64,000 nt of DNA from Pseudomonas sp. MH9.2. Lineage in GTDB: Bacteria; Pseudomonadota; Gammaproteobacteria; Pseudomonadales; Pseudomonadaceae. The stretch spans positions 3,872,501-3,936,500 of the forward strand of contig NZ_CP133784.1 in assembly GCF_034353875.1 (NCBI RefSeq), in the 5' to 3' direction. Below, in pieces: positions 35,101-44,200 of this stretch. The translations under genes and the position numbers were made by a program. The notes beneath the pieces are model-generated. The model was not told the DNA's origin, ran no database searches, and was given only the letters and a program-made list of their open reading frames with translations. Positions within the stretch are counted from its first letter, which is position 1; every line of letters begins with the position of its first letter.

Positions 35101-37014
35101 ATGTCCGTACGACGCACACGCAAAGACGATGGCAGCCAATGGACAGTTGCGGACAGCCGCAGTGTTTATGGGATTCGTCATTGGGGAGCCGGTTATTTTG
35201 CAATCAACGACGCCGGCCGCGTTGAAGTTCGCCCCAACGGTCCGAGCAGTGCGCCTATCGATCTGTATGAACAGGTCGACGAGCTGCGCAAAAGTGGTCT
35301 CTCCCTGCCGCTGCTGGTGCGCTTCCCCGACATCCTGCAAGACCGCGTTCGTCAGTTGACTGGTGCGTTCGACGCCAACATCGAGCGTCTGGGCTACCAG
35401 AGCAAATACACTGCGCTGTACCCGATCAAGGTCAACCAGCAAGAAGCCGTGGTGGAAAGCATCATCGCCACGCAGGACGTCTCCATCGGCCTGGAAGCGG
35501 GTTCCAAACCGGAGTTGATGGCCGTGCTGGCCTTGGCGCCCAAAGGCGGGACCATCGTTTGCAACGGCTACAAGGACCGCGAGTTCATCCGTCTGGCATT
35601 GATGGGGCAAAAGCTGGGTCACAACGTCTTCATCGTGATCGAAAAAGAATCCGAAGTGGCGCTGGTCATCGACGAGGCTGCCGATCTCAAGGTCGCGCCA
35701 CAGATTGGCCTGCGTGTGCGCCTGTCTTCGCTGGCATCAAGCAAATGGGCTGATACCGGCGGTGAGAAATCCAAGTTTGGTTTGTCTGCAGCGCAGCTGT
35801 TGTCCGTGGTCGAGCGTTTCCGCGCGGCGGGCCTTGATCAGGGCGTGCGCCTGTTGCACTTCCACATGGGGTCGCAGATCGCCAACCTGGCTGACTACCA
35901 ACACGGGTTCAAAGAGGCGATCCGCTACTACGGCGAACTGCGCAATCTGGGCTTGCCGGTCGACCATATCGACGTGGGCGGTGGCTTGGGCGTGGACTAC
36001 GACGGTACTCACTCGCGCAATGCCAGCTCGATCAACTACGACATGGACGATTACGCCGGTGTCGTGGTCGGCATGCTCAAGGACTTCTGCGACGAGCAGG
36101 AGTTGCCGCATCCGAACATTTTCTCCGAAAGCGGCCGCTCGCTGACGGCGCATCACGCGATGTTGGTGGTGCAGGTGACTGACGTCGAAAGGCACAACGA
36201 CGAAATCCCGAAGATCGCTGACAAGGAAAGCCTGCCGGAGACCGTGCAATGGCTGGTAGACCTGCTCGGGCCGACCGACATCGAGATGGTCACCGAAACC
36301 TACTGGCGTGCCACGCACTACATGAGTGACATTGCCACGCAGTACGCGGATGGCAAGATCACGCTGGCGCAGAAAGCCTTGGCCGAGCAGTGCTACTTCG
36401 CGGTCTGCCGCCGTCTGCACAACTCGTTGAAGGCGCGCCAGCGTTCGCACCGTCAGGTGCTGGACGAACTCAATGACAAGCTCGCCGACAAGTACATCTG
36501 CAATTTCTCGGTGTTCCAGAGCCTGCCGGACACTTGGGCAATTGGCCAGGTACTGCCGATCTTGCCGCTGCACCGTCTCGACGAAGAGCCGAATCGCCGT
36601 GCGGTCCTGCAGGATTTGACCTGCGACTCCGACGGCAAGATCAAGCAGTACGTCGACGAGCAGAGCATCGAGACCAGCTTGCCGGTTCATGCCCTCAATG
36701 AAGGCGAAGATTATCTGCTGGGGATTTTCCTGGTGGGCGCCTATCAGGAAATTCTCGGTGACATGCACAACTTGTTCGGTGACACCGACTCGGTAAACAT
36801 CTATCAGAAACCGGACGGCAGCGTGTACCACGGGGGCATCGAAACTCACGACACCATCGAGGACATGCTCCGCTACGTGCACTTGTCTCCGGACGAGCTG
36901 ATGACGCATTACCGCGACAAGGTTGCCAGCGCCAAGATCAGTCCGCGCGAACGTACTCAGTACCTGGACGCGCTGCGTCTGGGTCTGACGCGGTCGTCGT
37001 ACTTGTCTTCCTGA
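35101..37014 (+). CDS. speA: biosynthetic arginine decarboxylase
   Basis: 637 residues. PLP-dependent, converts arginine to agmatine for putrescine synthesis. The PLP lysine is in [15 protein letters not shown] near residue 114. [24 protein letters not shown] and the [14 protein letters not shown] segments are the fold III decarboxylase landmarks. Length is near E. coli SpeA (658). Own promoter region in 34948-35100. Confidence 0.96.
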   Translation: MSVRRTRKDDGSQWTVADSRSVYGIRHWGAGYFAINDAGRVEVRPNGPSSAPIDLYEQVDELRKSGLSLPLLVRFPDILQDRVRQLTGAFDANIERLGYQSKYTALYPIKVNQQEAVVESIIATQDVSIGLEAGSKPELMAVLALAPKGGTIVCNGYKDREFIRLALMGQKLGHNVFIVIEKESEVALVIDEAADLKVAPQIGLRVRLSSLASSKWADTGGEKSKFGLSAAQLLSVVERFRAAGLDQGVRLLHFHMGSQIANLADYQHGFKEAIRYYGELRNLGLPVDHIDVGGGLGVDYDGTHSRNASSINYDMDDYAGVVVGMLKDFCDEQELPHPNIFSESGRSLTAHHAMLVVQVTDVERHNDEIPKIADKESLPETVQWLVDLLGPTDIEMVTETYWRATHYMSDIATQYADGKITLAQKALAEQCYFAVCRRLHNSLKARQRSHRQVLDELNDKLADKYICNFSVFQSLPDTWAIGQVLPILPLHRLDEEPNRRAVLQDLTCDSDGKIKQYVDEQSIETSLPVHALNEGEDYLLGIFLVGAYQEILGDMHNLFGDTDSVNIYQKPDGSVYHGGIETHDTIEDMLRYVHLSPDELMTHYRDKVASAKISPRERTQYLDALRLGLTRSSYLSS

Positions 37015-37040
37015 TCGGATCGCCGGCGGCTGAGCTGTAC

Positions 37041-37070
37041 ACGAACGGGCCCTGAATGTGGCCCGTTCGT
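37041..37070 (+). terminator. terminator-like hairpin after speA
   Basis: An 11-bp perfect stem (ACGAACGGGCC / GGCCCGTTCGT) with an 8-base loop lies 27 bp past the speA stop, followed by TTGTCTGG. The T-run is weak. Confidence 0.65.
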
Positions 37071-37197
37071 TTGTCTGGCTATCTGTCTGCCTTGTCGTTT
37101 TTTTTTGTAGGCTCTTTCCTGTTCTGCGTTCCAGCCCTCTACTCGGAAGGTTCTCTCGGCGAGAATCCCCGGTCGTACCCACGTAGAGGAGCCGCCG

Positions 37198-38904
37198 ATG
37201 TTGGATCCAGTCACCGAGCCTTTTTTTCGCCTGGATATCCCGAACCTGTCCCACAGGCTCAACGTGCTGTCGTTTACCGGCACGGAAGCGATCAACCAGC
37301 CTTTTGCGTTTGAGCTGGAAGTGGTCAGTGAGTCCTCTGATCTGAACCTGCAAAGCCTGATGTACCGGTCGGCATGGTTGAGCTTTGTGGACACTAAAAC
37401 CGGGATCAACGGGCAGATCCATGGCGCCGACCAAAGCCGTCGAGGGCCGCATCTCGGCCACTATCGTTTAAGCCTTGGTCCTCGGCTCGCGTGCCTTGCC
37501 GGGCGTTCTAACCAGCGGATCTTTCAAGGCCTGTCGGCCCCGCAAATCATTGCCAGGGTGCTCAAGGAGCATGGCATTCGCGCCGATGCGCACCGCTTTG
37601 AACTCAGCGGCACCTACCGTGAACGCATGTATTGCGCGCAGCACCATGAGTCGGATTTGCAATTCGTTCAGCGCCTGTGTGAGGAAGAGGGCATTCATTA
37701 CCATTTTCAGCATTCAAGGCGCTGCCATATGTTGGTGTTCGGGGATAGCCAGGGTGGCTTTCGACGTGCGCCGACCTGTCCTTTCCAGACGGAATCGGCG
37801 CAAATAAAGCCCCGCAAGGTCGCTGCCGCACAGCATGCTGTTACTCGCTTTTCCGTCAGCACCGCTGACGGTGGGCAGGACAGTCGCCGCGCTCTGGAGC
37901 AGGCCGAGGGCGAAAGTACGGCGCCTTATCTGGGGGCCGGACTGCTATTGCCGTTGAGTGAGCATCCGCAAAAAGAGTGGAATCATCTCTGGCTCCTGAC
38001 CGAGGTTCAGCACCGGGGTTATCAGCCGCAGGAGCTCGATGAGCTGTTGGCCGCCGTCATCAGCTCCGACTCGCCGTACAGCAATCATTTCCAGGCGACG
38101 CCGTGGGAGGTTGGCTTCCGCCCTTCGCCCGTAACGGCTCGGCCGCCCATGCGGGGTGTGCAGCGCGCGCGGGTGGTGGGCCCTGTTTTCGATCAGGTGT
38201 ACTGCGACTCGATGGGCCGGATCAATGTGCAGTTCGACTGGGGGCTTCAAGGCGAGGGCGCGCAATACGCCAGCTGTTGGGTGCCGGTGTCTTCGGCGCT
38301 GGTCGGCGAGGGCGATGATGAGAGTGCCCAGCCGAGGGTCGGCATGGAGGTGATGGTGAGTTTTATCCACGGCGACCCCGATCAGCCAGAGGTAACCGCG
38401 TACTTGCAACGTCAGGGGGCGGAGGGCTTTGACCGCGCAGACAGTGCCCATCCCGAGTCTGTTTCTGACCTTGCCGGGTCAGACGCGAGTGAGGTACCGC
38501 GTCAGGACGAGCAGGTTCTGCGGATGCGCCTCGATCCGCGAACGTTTGTCAGCGAAGGGCAAAAAATCGAATTGTCTGGCGGGATCACGCTGACGTTCGA
38601 AAAAGACAGCGAACTGTTGTTTAGCGTTGGCAGTAGCTCGGTCCTCCTTAGGCATGACGGTTTGAAACTGAGCAGTGCGCAGATCATGTTTAACGCGGAC
38701 CCTGCGCCGCAGTCTGCAGCGGACAAGCTCCGCGATGAAGCCGAACTGCACGCGCGAGCCAACGAACTGCTGGAGCTGTTGCAGGCCGGTCATCCGTTGG
38801 TCCTGCTGTGTCAGTTGCCTTCGGGTGGAAGTTTTGCCCACTGCCAAAGGACGCCTTGCGCCTGTCGGGCGATGACGCGAATCGACGGGGAGGGAGCGCC
38901 ATGA
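37198..38904 (+). CDS. vgrG: T6SS spike protein VgrG
   Basis: 568 residues, GAGGAG before the ATG. The gp27-like N-terminal part includes QPFAFELEVVSES and SDLQFVQRLCEEEGIHYHF. The gp5-like OB domain has GRINVQFDWG and YASCWVPVSS, then GMEVMVSFIHGDPDQPEV. A short beta-helix region follows (about 450-505), then a helical stretch and a Cys/His-rich tail (CQLPSGGSFAHCQRTPCAC). It is shorter than many VgrG proteins and has no DUF2345 or toxin extension. It trimerises to form the spike tip. No other apparatus genes are nearby, so this is an orphan vgrG. Confidence 0.93.
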   Translation: MLDPVTEPFFRLDIPNLSHRLNVLSFTGTEAINQPFAFELEVVSESSDLNLQSLMYRSAWLSFVDTKTGINGQIHGADQSRRGPHLGHYRLSLGPRLACLAGRSNQRIFQGLSAPQIIARVLKEHGIRADAHRFELSGTYRERMYCAQHHESDLQFVQRLCEEEGIHYHFQHSRRCHMLVFGDSQGGFRRAPTCPFQTESAQIKPRKVAAAQHAVTRFSVSTADGGQDSRRALEQAEGESTAPYLGAGLLLPLSEHPQKEWNHLWLLTEVQHRGYQPQELDELLAAVISSDSPYSNHFQATPWEVGFRPSPVTARPPMRGVQRARVVGPVFDQVYCDSMGRINVQFDWGLQGEGAQYASCWVPVSSALVGEGDDESAQPRVGMEVMVSFIHGDPDQPEVTAYLQRQGAEGFDRADSAHPESVSDLAGSDASEVPRQDEQVLRMRLDPRTFVSEGQKIELSGGITLTFEKDSELLFSVGSSSVLLRHDGLKLSSAQIMFNADPAPQSAADKLRDEAELHARANELLELLQAGHPLVLLCQLPSGGSFAHCQRTPCACRAMTRIDGEGAP

Positions 38905-39707
38905 AAGAGTCCGATTTCAACGGGTTTTACAGGCCTGACAATAAATGGCTATTGCTTGATACGCCGAGCGTGCCCGGCCTGGCCAGTCAGCTTAAAAAGC
39001 GCTTCCCTCGCACCCGCTGCTACGAACTGTTTGCGGACACGGAGATGCACCTGATCCGCAAACAGGGCCCGCTGCTGGTGTCCCTGCGCCCCGATGACCC
39101 CTTCAACGTTGTCTGCGAGAGTGAGACGGCGGCCTGGCCAGGTCTGACTATTTTTTGCTCGGCGCCCAAGAACGAATTGTTGGCCCATTTGCGGCGCATG
39201 CTCACTGTTCGTTTCAGCGATCACTACAAAAGCCTGATCACTTATTACAACGCACAGACCGCCTCCTATTTTTTCGACTCGATGGACGTGCAGGCGTTGA
39301 GCCGCTGGTTGGGGCCGATAGACTCGATCAGTTGGGTCGGCGGCACTTGGGCAGACAAAGCCGACGACTATCAGGACCGGCTGTACCTGAACAATCCGAA
39401 GCTGGACGTTGTGCCGTTGACGGCCGAACCCCAACTCAGCGTCCAGCAAGAGAAAAAGCTGCAACAGTGCCTGCTGGAACGCCATGCGTATTTCTGGAGC
39501 CGTGCGACCGACAACAGCTACCGCAAGACCCTGCGCCATCTTCAGGAAGGCCTGCGCCTTGGCTTCAATGATCCACAGATTCTTGATGAATGGCTCGGGT
39601 TGAGGGCCAGGTTTCCGACGGCCTCGTTGCCCTCGAACCTGGCAGACATGGGGCAGCAGGTGCGTTTCGACAACGTGCGTAATTATTGGGAGGGCGGACG
39701 ATCGTAG
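38901..39707 (+). CDS. DUF4123 domain protein, T6SS effector adaptor
   Basis: 268 residues from ATG 38901, which overlaps the vgrG stop (ATGA) behind GGGGAGGGAG. The N-terminal half carries DUF4123 landmarks: WLLLDTPSVPGLASQL, PLLVSLRPDD, and LLAHLRRMLTVRFSD with YYNAQTASYFFDSMD. Such adaptors (Tap/TEC) load a specific effector onto the cognate VgrG. The gene normally found next, the effector, is missing: 33 bp later the convergent MATE gene ends. Confidence 0.88.
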   Translation: MKESDFNGFYRPDNKWLLLDTPSVPGLASQLKKRFPRTRCYELFADTEMHLIRKQGPLLVSLRPDDPFNVVCESETAAWPGLTIFCSAPKNELLAHLRRMLTVRFSDHYKSLITYYNAQTASYFFDSMDVQALSRWLGPIDSISWVGGTWADKADDYQDRLYLNNPKLDVVPLTAEPQLSVQQEKKLQQCLLERHAYFWSRATDNSYRKTLRHLQEGLRLGFNDPQILDEWLGLRARFPTASLPSNLADMGQQVRFDNVRNYWEGGRS

Positions 39708-39740
39708 TTTTACGCGCGCGGTCAGCTCAATGAGTAGGGG

Positions 39741-41090
39741 TCAATGTCCAGCGTTGGCAAACCAGCCATTGCTGCGGTTCAGGCGCCAGGCAAGTATGCC
39801 CAGCGTCGCGCCGCGCAGCAGCATGAACACCATGAACGTCAGCCACAGCCCATGATTGCCCAGGCCTTGGGCGAACCAGGCCAGCGGCGCCACGAGCACC
39901 ACGCTGAGGACCATGGCATTGCGCATCTCCCGCGCACGGGTCGCGCCGATGAACAGGCCATCGAGCAGATAGCTCCAGACCGCAACCAGCGGCAGCGCAG
40001 CCAGATAAGGCAAGTAGATAAAAGCGGTCTCACGCACGGCCGGGATATCGGTTTGCATCTGGATAAACAGATGCCCTGCGAACATGAACACTACCGCGAA
40101 CGCGACACTGGCTAGCAGGGACCAACCGGCAGCAATCGTCAGCGAACGGCGCAACGCGGCTCGGTCATGGGCGCCAATGGCGTGACCGCACAGGGCCTCC
40201 ACGGCGTGGGCCAGTCCGTCCAGTGCATGAGCGGTGAGCAGCAGGCCGTTAAGCAGTAGCGCGTTGGCGGCCACCGTGGCGTCTCCCAATCGCGCACCTT
40301 GTACCGTGATCAGAAAAAAGACCGATTGCAGCGCCAGACTGCGAATGAAGATGTCACGGTTGACCGCCAACAGTGGCCGCCAGCTCTGCCACAAGGCGAG
40401 TGCCGCCCACGCGACCTTGCCGGGGTAGGCACGTAATGCTTGTTGGGTCAGCGCCAGGCCGAGAAGGGCGCCGGTCCATTCAGCCAGCACCGAGGCCCGC
40501 GCTGAACCGACCACGCCCCACTCCAGGCCAATCACAAACCACAGATTGAGGGCGATGTTCACCAGGTTGGTGGTCAATAGAATTGCCAGCGGGGCACGGG
40601 CGTTCTGGGTGCCGAGAAACCAGCCGACCAGCGCGTAACTGGCCAGTGCAGCAGGCAGGCCAAACAGGCGGGTGTGGAAAAAATCCAGGGTCAGTTGCTT
40701 GAGATCGGCCGAGGGCTGCATCAGGCCCAGTGCCAGTTGGCTGAACGGTAAGGCGAAGAGGCCGAGCACCAGCGCCAGCAGTACGGCCAGCAGCAACCCT
40801 TGCAACAGGATTTTCCGCAGCGCTGCTCCATCGCTGCGCCCGGCAGCCTGCGCGGCAAACCCCGTGGTGCCCATGCGTAGAAAACCCATGGCCCAGGCGA
40901 GGAAGGTGTACAGGCTGGCCCCCACTGCGACTGCGCCCAGTTGATGGGCATGCGGCAGATGGCCGATCACCGCACTGTCGACCAATGCCACCAATGGCAC
41001 GGAAATATTGGACAGAATCATCGGTCCTGCCAGCGCCCAGACCCGGCGATGGGTAGGGCGGTCGCGCCAATCGTTCAGCAGTGTCGACAT
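39741..41090 (-). CDS. dinF: MATE family efflux transporter, DinF-like
   Basis: 449 residues from ATG 41090 (GGGAGC upstream). Twelve hydrophobic segments in two homologous halves. The N-terminal half shows LAGPMILSNISVPLVALVDSAVIGHL and the second half has the matching SLALQSVFFLITVQGARLG region. Length and motifs fit DinF-type MATE antiporters using a sodium or proton gradient; substrate unknown. Monocistronic. Confidence 0.88.
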   Translation of the reverse strand: MSTLLNDWRDRPTHRRVWALAGPMILSNISVPLVALVDSAVIGHLPHAHQLGAVAVGASLYTFLAWAMGFLRMGTTGFAAQAAGRSDGAALRKILLQGLLLAVLLALVLGLFALPFSQLALGLMQPSADLKQLTLDFFHTRLFGLPAALASYALVGWFLGTQNARAPLAILLTTNLVNIALNLWFVIGLEWGVVGSARASVLAEWTGALLGLALTQQALRAYPGKVAWAALALWQSWRPLLAVNRDIFIRSLALQSVFFLITVQGARLGDATVAANALLLNGLLLTAHALDGLAHAVEALCGHAIGAHDRAALRRSLTIAAGWSLLASVAFAVVFMFAGHLFIQMQTDIPAVRETAFIYLPYLAALPLVAVWSYLLDGLFIGATRAREMRNAMVLSVVLVAPLAWFAQGLGNHGLWLTFMVFMLLRGATLGILAWRLNRSNGWFANAGH

Positions 41091-41234
41091 GAAAGCTCCC
41101 TGGAAGGTGCGCAGTGTAGCAATCCCCATGAGAACAAAGTCTCAATCCGGCGGTCTATCTGCCCACTGCGCTGCCCGTTAGGTCGCGGTTGCTCTATAGT
41201 TCACCCTCTCTCTACCGCTGCCGATGAGTGACCC

Positions 41235-44200
41235 ATGCTTGACAAAGGATTGTTTCTGGCCTGTGTGCTGACGCTGCTAAGCGCCTGCGATTCGTCCACT
41301 TCACACAAGGCTGCGCCGGCCTCCGCACCCAATCCGGCCGCAGCGGTCGTTGAGTCGAGCAAGCCCAAACCGGCACTGGATCTTTCTGCCCTGAGCCAAC
41401 GCTATGCGGGCCGTGAGCTGACAGTGGTCGATGTCTCGGAAATCCAGGTCGAGGGTGCCAGCACCCTGTCCGTGAGCTTTTCCGTACCGCTGGACCCGGA
41501 GCAGAAATTCGCTGAAAAGCTGCACCTGGTGGACACCAAAACCGGCAAGGTCGACGGCGCTTGGGAACTCTCCGACAATTTGATGGAGCTGCGTCTGCGC
41601 CATCTTGAGCCTCAGCGCAAATTGGTCCTGACCCTGGATGCCGGTCTGCTCGGGGTGAACAAGGCCAAGCTGGCAGCGGAATACATCAGTCGTCTGGAAA
41701 CCAGTGATCTGCAAGCCACCGTCGGTTTCGCCAGCCGTGGCAGTCTGTTGCCGACCCGGTTGGCCGAAGGTCTGCCGGTGATCGCGTTGAACGTCGCCAA
41801 GGTCGATGTTGAATTCTTCCGCATCAAGCCCGAATCCCTGCCTGCGTTTCTCAGCCAATGGGGCCGTAGCAGCACCTTGCAGGGTTATGAATCCAAAGAC
41901 CTGTTACCCATGGCCGATCTGGTCTATGGCGGCCGCTTCGACCTGAACCCGGCGCGCAATACACGGGAAACCCTGTTGCTGCCGATTGCCGGCCTCAAGC
42001 CGTTGCAACAGCCTGGCGTCTATCTGGCGGTCATGCGTGCTTCGGGCACTTACAACTATTCCCAGCCGGCGACCTTGTTCACCCTGAGCGACATTGGTCT
42101 GTCGGTGCACCGTTATCAGAATCGACTGGACGTGTTCACCCAAGCGCTGGAGGGTGGCAAGGCCCTGAGCGGTATCGAGCTTGAACTGTATGACGCCGAT
42201 GGTCGCGTGGTCGGCCAGGGCAAGACCGATAACGCCGGACACGCCCAATTGCCATTGCCAGCCAAGGCCGAAGTGCTGCTGGCGCATCAAGGTGAACAGA
42301 CCAGCCTGCTGCGCCTGAACAGCGCGGCGCTGGACCTGGCCGAATTCGATATCACGGGACCTAAAGCCCACCCTCTGCAATTCTTCGTCTTCGGCCCGCG
42401 CGATCTGTATCGCCCCGGCGAAACCGTGTTGCTCAACGGCCTGCTGCGTGACAGTGACGGCAAGGACGTGAAGCCGCAACCGATTAGCGTCGAAGTGCGT
42501 CGACCGGATGAACAGGTCAGCCGCAAGTTCGTCTGGGAAGCTGATGCGACATCGCTCTATCAATATCAGTTGCAACTCGCGGGTGAAGCGCCGACCGGGC
42601 GCTGGCAACTGGTCTTCGACCTCGGCGACGGCAAACCGCAGGTGTATGAATTCCAGGTAGAGGATTTCCTGCCAGAGCGTCTGGCGCTGGAAATCAAGGG
42701 CAGCGACACGGCGCTCAACCCGGCCGACAACGCTGATTTCAACATCAATGGCCGCTACCTGTACGGCGCCCCAGCATCGGGTAATCGCCTGACGGGCCAG
42801 CTGTATGTCCGACCGTTGCGTGATGCAGTAAAAGCCTTGCCCGGTTACCAGTTTGGCTCGATCACCGAAGAGGAGCTGAGCCAGGACCTCGATCTGGAAG
42901 AAAGCACCCTCGACGCCAATGGCGAGCTGAGCCTTGAGGTGGAGAGCAAATGGGCGCAGGCCAAATCGCCTCTGCAACTGATACTGCAAGCCAGCCTGCA
43001 AGAGTCTGGCGGACGCCCGATTACCCGGCGTTTGGTGCAACCGGTATGGCCAGCGGATCGGCTGCCGGGGCTGCGCGCCTTGTTCGACGGTGATCAGACC
43101 GATGGCAACGGTCCGGCAGAATTCGAGTTGTTGGTGGCTGACAGCGAAGGCCACAAACTGGCAGCCGATAACCTCAAGGTGCGGCTGGTGCGTGAGCGCC
43201 GCGACTACTACTGGAACTACTCGGAGAGCGATGGCTGGAGCTCTCGTTACAACGAGAAGTTCCTGAACCTTGACGAAGAAACCCTGAGCATCAAACAAGG
43301 CGACACTGCCAAAATCAGCTTCCCGGTGGAGTGGGGCCCATACCGCGTCGAGGTCGAAGACCCGGCAACCGGGATGATCAGCAGCCTGCGCTTCTGGGCC
43401 GGCTACCGCTGGCAGGACAATGCCGAAGGCGGCGCGGTGCGTCCGGATCAGGTCAAATTGGCGCTGGACAAACCGGCTTACGCCGATGGCGATACGGTCA
43501 ACGTCACCGTCACACCTCCGGCGGCAGGCAAGGGTTACTTGTTGGTCGAGTCCAGCGACGGGCCGTTGTGGTGGCAGGAAATCGACGTGCCGGCTGAAGG
43601 CAAGCGCTTCGATATTGCGCTGGATAAACAATGGACGCGGCATGATCTGTACATCAGCGCGCTGGTGATTCGACCGGGCGAACGCAAAGCCAATATCACA
43701 CCGAAACGTGCGGTGGGCGTGCTTCATCTGCCGCTGGATCGCTCACAACGCAAGCTGGCGCTGACGGTTTCGACACCCGAGAAAATGCGCCCCAAACAAC
43801 CGTTGACCGTCAAGCTGCAAGCAAAAAACGCTGACGGCAGCGTGCCCAAAGAGGTGCATGTGCTGGTGTCGGCCGTGGACGTGGGCATCCTTAATATCAC
43901 CGAATACCCGACGCCAGACCCGTTCGCCAAGCTGTTCGGGCGCAAGGCGTATGGTGCTGATCAACTGGACATCTATGGGCAACTGATCGAAGCCGGGCGG
44001 GGCCGTTTGGCGAGTCTGGCGTTCGGTGGCGATGCAGCGTTGGCCAAGGGCGGTAAGCGTCCGGAAACCAGCGTGACCATCGTGGCGCTGCAAAGCGCGC
44101 CGGTGACCCTGAATGCGCAGGGCGAAGGCGAAATCAGTGTCGATATACCCGACTTCAACGGTGAACTACGGGTCATGGCGCAGGCCTGGACGGGCGAGCG

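Noticed and set aside
35737..37461. 574-codon open frame on the minus strand
   Set aside because: Antisense to speA and the vgrG start; no recognisable domain.
41904..43727. 607-codon open frame on the minus strand
   Set aside because: Antisense to the alpha-2-macroglobulin gene, which has unmistakable motifs; low-quality composition rich in Arg, Gln and His.
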